Positions 1-5,024 of a DNA stretch of 5,488 nt are shown one piece after another. The notes beneath the pieces are model-generated. The model did no database searches. It was not told the origin of the DNA and saw only the letters and a list, made by a program, of their open reading frames with translations. This stretch comes from Verrucomicrobia subdivision 3 bacterium UBA7542 (lineage in GTDB: Bacteria; Verrucomicrobiota; Verrucomicrobiia; Limisphaerales; UBA11358). The stretch spans positions 1 to 5,488 of the forward strand of contig DLMG01000244.1 in the NCBI GenBank assembly GCA_002479245.1, written 5' to 3'. Made by a program: the position numbers and the translations under genes. Within the stretch, counting starts at the first letter, position 1, and every line of letters starts with the position of its first letter.

Positions 1-741
1 ATTTTTCACGCCTTCCGGCATGGCCATCGGCTGGCGGTCGTGTGCCGCCAGTAAAATTTTTTCCGCGCCGCCCAGATGTGCGATGCGTTGAGCGGCCAGC
101 AGCGCCAGCTCGGTGTCCGGGAACCGCGTGGTGATTTTCTCCAGCGCGGCGCGCGCCGCATCCGCATCCTGCACCAGTTTGAGCTGCCAGTCGGCCAAAT
201 GGTTCATCGCGGCGGCAACTTGCTTCGGTGGCGCCTCGGGCCGGTCACAGAAATGATTCAGCGTGATTTCCGCGCCGGGCAGGTCCTTCATGTCCTCCGC
301 CTGAATGCCGGCGAGCAACATCACGCCCTCAAAATCATTCGGGAAACGGGCAAGCTGTTTGCGGATTTCAACAACCGCTTCGAGCGGCTTGTTCAGTTTT
401 CGTTTGCTGATTGCGATGGAATAATACGGCTTGGGTTCCGGCTCTTCACCACCGCCATCAAACAAGTTCGTTAAAGGTTTGCACAGCCATTCGCCAATGT
501 GCGGCGCCCACAGGATTGATATGGCAACCCCAAGAATTATCATGACGAACGGGCCAAAAAAACTGAGTTTGATGGCGCCTATAAAACAGGCGATGGCCAG
601 CGGAACGGTGATTGCCAGCTTGAACAGCATCTTCGCCGGATCATAACTCCGTTTCAACATGCGGAAGAACCCCCAACCGATGACCCCGAGAATAACCACA
701 AGCCCAATCGTCCCTTCCACGATTTTGTAAGTTGTGCTCAT
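1..741 (-). CDS. Membrane-anchored TPR-like protein, C-terminus beyond the window
   Basis: This frame is open from an ATG at 741 to the left edge, giving 247 codons with the 3' end missing. Three hydrophobic segments are visible at about residues 8-26, 40-59 and 62-79. A Gly/Glu/Pro-rich linker (about 95-105) follows. From about 106 to 232 the protein is soluble and helical, with TPR-like spacing: YYSIAISKRKLNKPLEAV, then a helix pair ending in the sequence ARFPNDFEGVMLLAG, then AAMNHLADW and ITTRFPDTELALLAAQRI. The phrase 'RFPdd..a...la' is typical of tetratricopeptide and Sel1-type helical repeats. I infer an inner-membrane protein presenting a protein-binding scaffold to the cytoplasm; partner and role are unknown. 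It lies downstream of yraN on the same strand, but a 253-base gap holding REP-like hairpins makes tight cotranscription uncertain. No Shine-Dalgarno sequence precedes the ATG (the bases before it are GGTCACC). Confidence 0.8.
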   Translation of the reverse strand, partial: MSTTYKIVEGTIGLVVILGVIGWGFFRMLKRSYDPAKMLFKLAITVPLAIACFIGAIKLSFFGPFVMIILGVAISILWAPHIGEWLCKPLTNLFDGGGEEPEPKPYYSIAISKRKLNKPLEAVVEIRKQLARFPNDFEGVMLLAGIQAEDMKDLPGAEITLNHFCDRPEAPPKQVAAAMNHLADWQLKLVQDADAARAALEKITTRFPDTELALLAAQRIAHLGGAEKILLAAHDRQPMAMPEGVKN

Positions 742-879
742 GGTGACCAGGCAAAACCCGTTCCGTTTGTCGGCTCGTTCTTAAGTGTCTTCACTGCTGA
801 TTGGACAACGCTCGCGCGCCGATGTCACGCTGGCATCATGGGAAAAAGGAGCGCGGGGCGCACGCCGGGCACTGTCCCC

Positions 880-906
880 GGAGCGCGAGTTGTCCCAACT
901 CGCAGC
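880..906 (+). repeat. REP-like hairpin, unit 1
   Basis: A perfect 8-bp stem, GCGAGTTG (885-892) with CAACTCGC (896-903), closes a 3-base TCC loop. It is flanked by GGAGC on the left and AGC on the right. The same flanks, stem length and loop recur in inverted orientation at 963-990, where the two middle base pairs differ in a compensating way. Small palindromes repeated head-to-head in a gap between genes resemble bacterial REP/BIME elements. Likely roles, by analogy only, are mRNA 3'-end stabilisation or termination after yraN, or a target for a REP-associated tyrosine transposase. Confidence 0.75.
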
Positions 907-962
907 GGCCAGGGTGCCATGCGAGCCTCAAAGATATTCCAACGTACAAGATGTTTTTCGAG

Positions 963-990
963 TGCTGCGGCTTGGGACAAGCCGCGCTCC
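963..990 (-). repeat. REP-like hairpin, unit 2 (inverted partner)
   Basis: A perfect 8-bp stem, GCGGCTTG (967-974) with CAAGCCGC (978-985), closes a 3-base GGA loop. Read on the minus strand it becomes GGAGC, stem, TCC loop, stem, AGCA, which is the same layout as the unit at 880-906. The two differ at two stem positions on each arm and pairing is kept (AG/CT in one, GC/GC in the other). It starts 4 bases past the yraN stop codon, so it would form at the 3' end of the yraN transcript. There is no U-tract, so it is not a classic intrinsic terminator. Confidence 0.75.
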
Positions 991-994
991 TCTT

Positions 995-1423
995 TCACCC
1001 GTAACGGTACGGCTTCTCCATGGGAAACGTGTTCGGCAGATGCCGGATTTCGCACACCCGGCCGTCCGCCAGCAGCACCTCGACGATGTCGAACCGGATT
1101 TTTACCTGCGGATTTTTCAGCAGACGCAAATAATCCAGCGCGGTTTGCGAAAGCAACCGCCGCTTGCGCGCATCAACCGCCGCCGCCGGACGCGTCCAAT
1201 CCTCGGACGACCGCGTTTTGACCTCAACGAACGCCAGGCAATCGTCGTCGCGAAAGACCAGATCAATCTCACCGCGCTTTGAACGGAAATTGGCTGTGAG
1301 AAATTTCAGCCCCTGACGCTGCAGATGTTTTTTTGCCGCGTGCTCGCCCAGTTCGCCACGGCGCAGGTGTTCCGGCTTGTCATCACCCGCAAACCGTTTT
1401 TTAAATGTTTCCAGCAGGTTCAT
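995..1423 (-). CDS. yraN: YraN / UPF0102 family protein
   Basis: 142 residues, a normal length for UPF0102. The family pattern is present in order: the N-terminal helix GELGEHAAKKHL (residues 23-34), LTANFRSKRGEIDLV (42-56) and FVEVKTRSS (65-73). The spacing of Asp54 and Glu67-x-Lys69 is that of the PD-(D/E)xK nuclease fold, as in Holliday-junction resolvase-like proteins. The family is therefore predicted to be a nucleic-acid nuclease, although its substrate in most bacteria is unsettled. It follows rnhB on the same strand after a 97-base gap. The rnhB-yraN neighbourhood is conserved in many bacteria and suggests a link to DNA or RNA-DNA hybrid maintenance. ATG 1423 is the natural start; the bases before it (GGGATGGATTGA) give at best a weak ribosome-binding site. 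A C-terminal HLPNTFPMEKPYRYG tail follows the nuclease core. Confidence 0.93.
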   Translation of the reverse strand: MNLLETFKKRFAGDDKPEHLRRGELGEHAAKKHLQRQGLKFLTANFRSKRGEIDLVFRDDDCLAFVEVKTRSSEDWTRPAAAVDARKRRLLSQTALDYLRLLKNPQVKIRFDIVEVLLADGRVCEIRHLPNTFPMEKPYRYG

Positions 1424-1444
1424 TCAATCCATCCCGCTTTTTAT

Positions 1445-1509
1445 CGTCCTCGTCCTCGTTCTCGTCCTCGATTTTGTCCCTTCGATTACGAGGACGACGG
1501 CGAGGAGGA
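1445..1509. repeat. CGTCCT-repeat long imperfect hairpin
   Basis: The left arm is four near-tandem CGTCCT units (1445-1468, third unit CGTTCT). The right arm, 1489-1509, is a degenerate complement. Pairing 1450-1470 with 1489-1509 gives 9 bp with no mismatch (TCGTCCTCG with CGAGGACGA), a 3x3 internal loop, 6 bp, one mismatch and 2 bp: 17 pairs of 21, around an 18-base loop. It fills most of the 97-base rnhB-yraN gap and ends about 12 bases from the rnhB stop. It could act as an RNA structure that partly separates expression of the two genes, or it could simply be a dispersed repeat. There is no T-run to mark it as an intrinsic terminator. Confidence 0.65.
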
Positions 1510-1520
1510 ATCATATGTTA

Positions 1521-2177
1521 TCAAAACAGTTCGCGTTGGGTTGGTCTCAACGGCGCGAAGCTGCGCCGATGAATCGGGCACGGGCCATGCGCCGCAATCG
1601 CCGCCAGATGTTGCTCCGTGCCGTAACCTTTGTGCTCGGCAAATCCGTATTTCGGCCAATGCCGGTCAAATTCGAGCATCAACCGGTCGCGCGTGACCTT
1701 GGCCAGCACGCTCGCGGCGGCGATGGAATAGCTGCGGGCGTCACCCTGCACAATGGCTGTGTGCGGCACCGGCATGGTCTTGACAGGCCGCCCGTCCACG
1801 AGCGCGTGTTCGGGCGCGGGTTGCAATTGCGCAAGCGCGTTGTTCATGGCGCGATGCGTGGCGCGCAGAATATTGATGGCATCAATTTGTCCGGCCCCAA
1901 CCTGCGCGATGGCAAATTGCACTTCGGGGCACGCGGTAAGAAAGGCAAAGAATCTTTCGCGCTGCGCGGCCGTGAGCTGCTTGGAATCGTTCAAGCCCTC
2001 GAGTTCGTGCGGCAAACCGGATTCCGCCCATTTCGACGGCAGGACCGCCGCCGCGGCGACAACCGGTCCGGCCAGCGGACCGCGACCCGCTTCATCCACG
2101 CCCGCGACACGGGTCATGCCCTGGGTCCACAGCGCGCGCTCGAATTCAAAGCGGTCGATTGGATTTGCACGGGCCAT
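1521..2177 (-). CDS. rnhB: Ribonuclease HII
   Basis: 218 residues, a full-length RNase HII. It cuts the RNA strand of RNA-DNA hybrids and starts removal of single ribonucleotides misincorporated in DNA, in the cytoplasm, with Mg2+ or Mn2+. All landmarks are present: GVDEAGRGPLAGPVV (residues 26-40) with catalytic Asp28 and Glu29 and the GRG motif that senses the RNA-DNA junction; NDSKQL (63-68); VDGRP with catalytic Asp128; and GDARSYSIAAASVLAKVTRD (145-164) with Asp146 as the fourth metal ligand. HKGYGT follows near residues 177-182 and supplies the conserved Tyr. The 128-146 spacing matches the family. ATG 2177 gives a short N-terminal extension before the core and no Shine-Dalgarno sequence is seen. 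It is the first minus-strand gene of the rnhB-yraN pair and diverges from the gene at 2467. Confidence 0.97.
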   Translation of the reverse strand: MARANPIDRFEFERALWTQGMTRVAGVDEAGRGPLAGPVVAAAAVLPSKWAESGLPHELEGLNDSKQLTAAQRERFFAFLTACPEVQFAIAQVGAGQIDAINILRATHRAMNNALAQLQPAPEHALVDGRPVKTMPVPHTAIVQGDARSYSIAAASVLAKVTRDRLMLEFDRHWPKYGFAEHKGYGTEQHLAAIAAHGPCPIHRRSFAPLRPTQRELF

Positions 2178-2214
2178 GGTGTTTGTTTGATTTTAATTTG
2201 TTTGGCTGTCGCCG

Positions 2215-2242
2215 AGCCTAGCGCGTTTTCAAAAGTTGTCAG
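2215..2242 (-). promoter_or_regulatory. Possible sigma70-type promoter for rnhB
   Basis: Read on the minus strand, CTGACA (2242-2237, 5 of 6 to TTGACA) is followed after 16 bases by TAGGCT (2220-2215, 3 of 6 to TATAAT). It would start transcription near 2208, leaving a leader of about 30 bases before the rnhB ATG. The position is sensible, between the palindromic repeat block and the gene, but the -10 box is poor, so this is a candidate only. Confidence 0.3.
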
Positions 2243-2253
2243 CCGATTTTTTA

Positions 2254-2399
2254 AGCGCCGTAGGCGCGGCATATTTGTAGAAAATTACCGCAAAAAATAA
2301 TTCATCTCCGTTAGGAGCGACATCAAGGAATATGCCGCTCCTGACGGAGCTTGGAACCATCACCAGACAAATCTACACAGATGCCGCGCCTACGGCGCT
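2254..2399. repeat. 146-bp composite palindromic repeat (outer inverted arms)
   Basis: The outer arms begin with a perfect 19-bp inverted repeat: AGCGCCGTAGGCGCGGCAT at 2254-2272 and its exact complement at 2381-2399. Similarity continues inward to 2281 and 2372, giving 26 of 28 positions. Each arm also contains a small hairpin of its own (GCGCC-GTA-GGCGC). A second, related inverted pair is nested inside (2306-2349), so the block holds four copies of one unit, two per strand. This looks like a REP-type or non-autonomous mobile repeat inserted between the divergent rnhB and 2467 genes. I recall similar 'ccGTAGG..cG.CATatTTGTAGA' units from Bacteroidetes and PVC genomes, but this is recollection, not a search. 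Confidence 0.8.
2306..2349. repeat. Inner inverted repeat of the composite palindrome
   Basis: The left arm CTCCGTTAGGAGCGACAT (2306-2323) and the right arm (2332-2349) are complementary at 16 of 18 positions around an 8-base loop (2324-2331). The unit is the same as the outer arms with a different stem: the outer GCGCC/GGCGC pairing has a G-C pair where this copy has T-A (CTCC/GGAG). The compensating change argues that the small hairpin is selected for, rather than being simple sequence duplication. Confidence 0.7.
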
Positions 2400-2425
2400 G
2401 CTCAATTCGTTCTTCACACAAAAAA

Positions 2426-2455
2426 ATCCGTGTGCATCCGTGTTCATCCGTGGTT
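2426..2455 (+). repeat. Three tandem 10-mers (ATCCGTGnnn)
   Basis: Three head-to-tail decamers are present: ATCCGTGTGC, ATCCGTGTTC and ATCCGTGGTT. They are followed by TAAATTTTCCCC and the ATG at 2467, so the array ends 11 bases before the coding region and must lie in the 5' leader or promoter of that gene. I recall this motif as a common dispersed intergenic repeat in PVC genomes. Its role is unknown. Confidence 0.75.
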
Positions 2456-2466
2456 AAATTTTCCCC

Positions 2467-2997
2467 ATGAAAATCGAATCCCTTCATGTCGGCATGGAAG
2501 TCCGCCATCCGCAATACGGCGTTGGCGTGGTCAAAACCATTTCTGAAATCACGGCGGAAATTCTCTTCGCCGACGGCAAGCGCGCGGTCGCGCCGGAGGC
2601 CGCCGGCCTTGAACCCGCTGAACCGCAAACCACTGTCAGCGGCTTGAACCTGCCGCTCAAACAATTCATCGAGCAAACCGTGGATGCCGCCGTGGTCAGG
2701 CTCGGTCTGGAAAAACCGGATTCGGTGATTGAAAAACTTGGCCTCCGCTGGCACGGCGGCAAGCTGGTCATGCATCCCGCCGACCCGGCATTGCAAACCA
2801 AGGAAGTGCCGCTCGAAGCCTTTTTTCACAAAATCGTGATGATGCGAAACAACCTTCGCGTGCTGGAGCAAAAGATCAACGGCCACGAGAAGCTTACCGA
2901 CGGCGAAAAAGTCGAGCTGCAGCAATACATCACGCGCAGCTACGGCTCCATGACCACGTTCAACGTGCTGTTCAAGGAAAAGGAAGACCAGTTTTAA
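2467..2997 (+). CDS. Conserved-type protein with N-terminal CarD/UvrD-tail-like Tudor domain
   Basis: 176 residues with no signal peptide or membrane segment. Residues 8-42 ([16 protein letters not shown], then [14 protein letters not shown]) follow the 'G..V.HP.fG.G.V......V.F..G.k.l' pattern of the small beta-barrel seen at the start of CarD-type RNA polymerase-binding proteins and at the C-terminus of UvrD/PcrA helicases. In those families it binds RNA polymerase or other proteins. The rest (about 60-176) is predicted to be mostly helical, including [17 protein letters not shown] and [15 protein letters not shown], and is unlike CarD, so I do not call it carD. A transcription- or repair-linked adaptor is a guess. 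Composition is host-like (36 of 60 G+C at 2701-2760). No Shine-Dalgarno is visible before ATG 2467, and a block of repeats lies directly upstream. Confidence 0.8.
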   Translation: MKIESLHVGMEVRHPQYGVGVVKTISEITAEILFADGKRAVAPEAAGLEPAEPQTTVSGLNLPLKQFIEQTVDAAVVRLGLEKPDSVIEKLGLRWHGGKLVMHPADPALQTKEVPLEAFFHKIVMMRNNLRVLEQKINGHEKLTDGEKVELQQYITRSYGSMTTFNVLFKEKEDQF

Positions 2998-3206
2998 GAA
3001 ATGGCTTGCTGGGATTCCGCTAAAGGGGCTGCGAACCCAACGCCGCTCTCGTCGCAATCGGGCTGGCGCACACAACGCGCTTGATGCCAGGGAAAAACGT
3101 CGTGCCGGACCATGCAAACAGCCGCTGCCAAAATCGGTTTGGGTTGGACGCCCGGGGCAAAGTTTCCTGCTTGCAAAGTCACAGGTTTTCAATTCAATTA
3201 TGACCA
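2998..3206. other. Non-coding gap at the left border of the AT-rich gene pair
   Basis: 209 bases between the 2467 gene and the gene at 3207. I find no RNA gene, clear terminator or recognisable protein. A weak stem can be drawn from CTGGC (3063-3067) and GCCAG (3086-3090), without a T-run. The sequence changes from G+C-rich at the left to AT-rich after about 3170, so the compositional border of the acquired-looking segment lies here. A TTGCAA at 3171-3176 has no good -10 partner. Confidence 0.5.
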
Positions 3207-4268
3207 ATGGCTCCGAAAAAGGAATATGGCTGGGTTGACTACGCAAATCTCACCCTGAATGTTGTTCAAACGGCCCAACTGGAAAATGTTCGCCATCAGT
3301 TGGCGCAGCTTCAGCAGGTTCATCTTGATGAGAGAGCCAAGGCGCAAATTCGAGACCAACTCCGACAAAAAGTCTTTGAAATAGAACAAGCCTTGAAGGA
3401 ACTTTCGAGCCTTGCGGACAAAACACCGTTGCAAACAAGCACTTCGGGCGGCGCATTGGTGGATGAATGCGGCAATGTCGTCAGTATCGGGCCAACTAGA
3501 TTGCCAGCGTTTGTTTATATGAATTGTTCACAGTTAAAAGATTATTGTCTGAATACAGGGATAGGTCCCGCCTCATTTAGCGATTTCAACGATAAGGACA
3601 GGGTTCAGAAAGTGTTGCTTGAACTAGACGAAGCCATCAATAAAACATACGAACAATTGGATTCATCTTCGCGCAAGGAAGTTGACGAATGCCGTCGTTT
3701 TATTGAAGAAGAAACCGAACTTCAGGATTTCATTGGCTGTCTAAAAAACATGAAGGAAAATGAAGTTGATCCTAATGATGCCCAATCTGAGCTTGTACGC
3801 AACCAAGCAGAGTTAAATAAAAACGAAAAACTTTATGCTGAATTGAAGCCAGCTTGGGAGAAAGGAAGGCAAACAACAGGATGCGTAGCTGGATTAGTTA
3901 TCTTAGTTTCGTGGATAGCTGCATTTATAGTAATAGGCATGACTAATGATGATGACGATGCTATTCTAACCCTTGGACTTTTTATTTTTCTTCTTTTCGG
4001 GATTCCGTTTCTGGCCATTTTTTTGGCAAAAAATAAGACGAGAAATGAAGAAGTTGAATTTAGAAGCATGCATCCTGGAGTGGACATGGTGGAAATTGAC
4101 AAACAAATCACTTTTTTAAAAAATCGTTGCAGCAAACTCCAAACATGCCTCGAAGAGGCGGGAAAATTATATGCGACATTCGGCAGACTATCTGAAGCCG
4201 AAGCCATAGCACTCCAAAAGCAGCGCCAAGAACGAGTTGCGAAGACAACTTCTTTCACCACAGTTTGA
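3207..4268 (+). CDS. Coiled-coil protein with two central membrane segments, unknown function
   Basis: 353 residues; I do not recognise a family. Order: a short N-terminal segment (YGWVDYANLTLNVVQTAQ, 7-24); a Gln/Glu/Lys-rich coiled coil at about 25-70; a small domain at about 80-130 with GGALVDECGNVVSIG; a second charged helical region at about 130-222; a membrane hairpin with TM1 about 225-246, a tight NDDDDA turn (247-252) and TM2 about 253-274; then a C-terminal coiled coil at about 295-347. With a membrane hairpin, both long helical arms should lie on the same side, presumably the cytoplasm. The start is fixed by an in-frame TGA at 3201-3203, two codons upstream; no ribosome-binding site is visible. 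Composition is AT-rich (24 of 60 G+C at 3601-3660) compared with the genes to the left. The next gene begins 12 bases after the stop, so they are probably cotranscribed. The coiled-coil/membrane-hairpin layout suggests an anchor or sensor, but this is inference. Confidence 0.8.
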   Translation: MAPKKEYGWVDYANLTLNVVQTAQLENVRHQLAQLQQVHLDERAKAQIRDQLRQKVFEIEQALKELSSLADKTPLQTSTSGGALVDECGNVVSIGPTRLPAFVYMNCSQLKDYCLNTGIGPASFSDFNDKDRVQKVLLELDEAINKTYEQLDSSSRKEVDECRRFIEEETELQDFIGCLKNMKENEVDPNDAQSELVRNQAELNKNEKLYAELKPAWEKGRQTTGCVAGLVILVSWIAAFIVIGMTNDDDDAILTLGLFIFLLFGIPFLAIFLAKNKTRNEEVEFRSMHPGVDMVEIDKQITFLKNRCSKLQTCLEEAGKLYATFGRLSEAEAIALQKQRQERVAKTTSFTTV

Positions 4269-4280
4269 AAATTTTAATTT

Positions 4281-4928
4281 ATGACAATGAACTACGACAA
4301 ATTAAGGACAATTCTGTCAAAAACAAATTTTGGCAAGTTAAAATCTCCAGTCAGTGAGATTACCAATGGCGATAATCATTTTGTCGTCTTAGACAATTCA
4401 ACAACAAACAGCGAGTCTACTAGCGAAGTTGTAGTTTGCATTGGAGCAAATTACACACAAGGTGAAGCGCAAAATTGCACCTCTGCTTTTATCGAAGATG
4501 ACGGTAAGCCGATGCGGAAAAATCTGAATCTGGGGCTCAAAAACTTTGCAAATAAAAAATCTGCTTGGGTTGAAAATAAACACGCGCCAAATAATTTCCA
4601 GCTTGAAGAGTCATTAAAAAACGAAAATTATCATTTAGTAATCACAAATTTTTGCCCGTTTGACACTATAACGAAATGGCAGGACAACCTCGAATCCGAA
4701 AGGGCTGACTTACTCGGTTTTGATGATTGGACGTTTAAACACCTCGACCAACTTTATTCCGAATTGAAAAAGCTGAACCCGCTTTGGATTGGTCATGGAC
4801 TTCACTCGGAAATTCCATGTCTTTTTCGACAATTCCAACGGCGTAAAGACATTCTTCGATGGCTGTTAATGCCAAACCTTTCGTATTGGTATAATTACGA
4901 AAAATGGCCGTTCAGCAAAAGCGAATAG
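4281..4928 (+). CDS. Uncharacterised soluble alpha/beta protein, second gene of the AT-rich pair
   Basis: 215 residues with no membrane segment or signal peptide; not recognised. Three strand-like hydrophobic stretches end in polar loops: EVVVCIGANYTQ (49-60), YHLVITNFCPFDTITKW (117-133) and LNPLWIGHGLHSEIPCLF (165-182). FIEDDGKPMRKNLN (70-83) lies between the first two, and an aromatic tail, PNLSYWYNYEKWPF (198-211), closes the protein. The order 'strand-G.N, D-x-G-x-P, strand-TN.xP, strand-GxH' faintly recalls uracil-DNA glycosylase-fold and DUF1643-like proteins, but no diagnostic catalytic motif can be matched, so I give no function. ATG 4281 gives MTMN; ATG 4287 is an equally possible start, and neither has a Shine-Dalgarno sequence. 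It is very AT-rich (19 of 60 G+C at 4621-4680) and rich in Asn and Lys. It lies 12 bases after the membrane coiled-coil gene, so the two probably work together. Confidence 0.75.
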   Translation: MTMNYDKLRTILSKTNFGKLKSPVSEITNGDNHFVVLDNSTTNSESTSEVVVCIGANYTQGEAQNCTSAFIEDDGKPMRKNLNLGLKNFANKKSAWVENKHAPNNFQLEESLKNENYHLVITNFCPFDTITKWQDNLESERADLLGFDDWTFKHLDQLYSELKKLNPLWIGHGLHSEIPCLFRQFQRRKDILRWLLMPNLSYWYNYEKWPFSKSE

Positions 4929-5024
4929 GAACGACGCGGTCAATGATCTCGTGTTGATCAATGCTGACGAGGCGATATTGGTGCTGGTGTAATTGAATAG
5001 AGCCTGTCCGGTTAAGTGTCCGAA
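4929..5024. other. Convergent gap between the AT-rich pair and the toxin gene
   Basis: 96 bases where the plus-strand pair and the minus-strand toxin gene meet. A small stem TGATC (4944-4948) with GATCA (4956-4960) has a 7-base loop and no T-run, so I do not call a terminator. Composition returns to mixed or G+C-rich here. A frame that reads out of the 4281 gene's 3' end in the +1 direction gives NDLVLINADEAILVLV before a TAA at 4990-4992. It might be the end of an older gene, but this is too short to assert. Confidence 0.45.

Larger units (their letters stand above)
742..994. other. Intergenic region carrying REP-like palindromes
   Basis: This is the gap between the yraN stop and the start of the TPR-like membrane gene, both on the minus strand. 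I see no credible gene. Open frames on both strands here are rich in Arg, Ala, Pro and Gly, run into yraN, and have no recognisable domain. The octamer GGAGCGCG occurs at 848-855 and 880-887, and its complement CGCGCTCC at 983-990. The last two belong to the hairpins annotated separately. The 848 copy lacks a matching good hairpin and may be a decayed third unit. The promoter for the downstream gene should lie in 742-850, but no convincing -35/-10 pair stands out. Confidence 0.6.

Noticed and set aside
76..646. Two plus-strand open frames opposite the TPR-like membrane gene
   Set aside because: They are shadows of the minus-strand frame, which shows three membrane segments and helical-repeat character over its full length.
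848..990. CRISPR-like repeat array
   Set aside because: Only two clear units, in opposite orientations, with no regular spacers and no cas genes; REP/BIME-like is the better reading.
785..1282. Plus-strand open frame over the REP region and yraN
   Set aside because: Antisense to a clear yraN and composed partly of the REP-like palindromes; no recognisable protein features.
1377..2300. Long plus-strand open frame (307 codons) opposite rnhB
   Set aside because: It lies antisense to rnhB, whose catalytic motifs are all intact. Its translation is Arg/Gly-rich low-complexity text and includes the hairpin repeat, so it is a G+C-driven shadow.
2467..2600. Calling the 2467 product CarD
   Set aside because: Only the short barrel motif matches. 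The C-terminal domain and overall arrangement differ from CarD.
3171..3201. Promoter for the AT-rich pair with TTGCAA as -35
   Set aside because: No -10 hexamer with reasonable identity at 16-18 bases, and the implied transcript would begin at the start codon.
2323..3246. Minus-strand open frame (307 codons) opposite the 2467 gene
   Set aside because: It crosses the palindromic block, the tandem decamers and a real intergenic gap, and has no domain-like pattern. The plus-strand gene has the coherent motif and start.
3833..4261. Minus-strand open frame opposite the membrane coiled-coil gene
   Set aside because: The opposite strand of a membrane/coiled-coil coding frame often stays open. There is no domain, no start signal and no supporting context.
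4939..4968. Possible bidirectional terminator between convergent genes
   Set aside because: The stem is 5 bp with bulges and there is no T-run on either strand.
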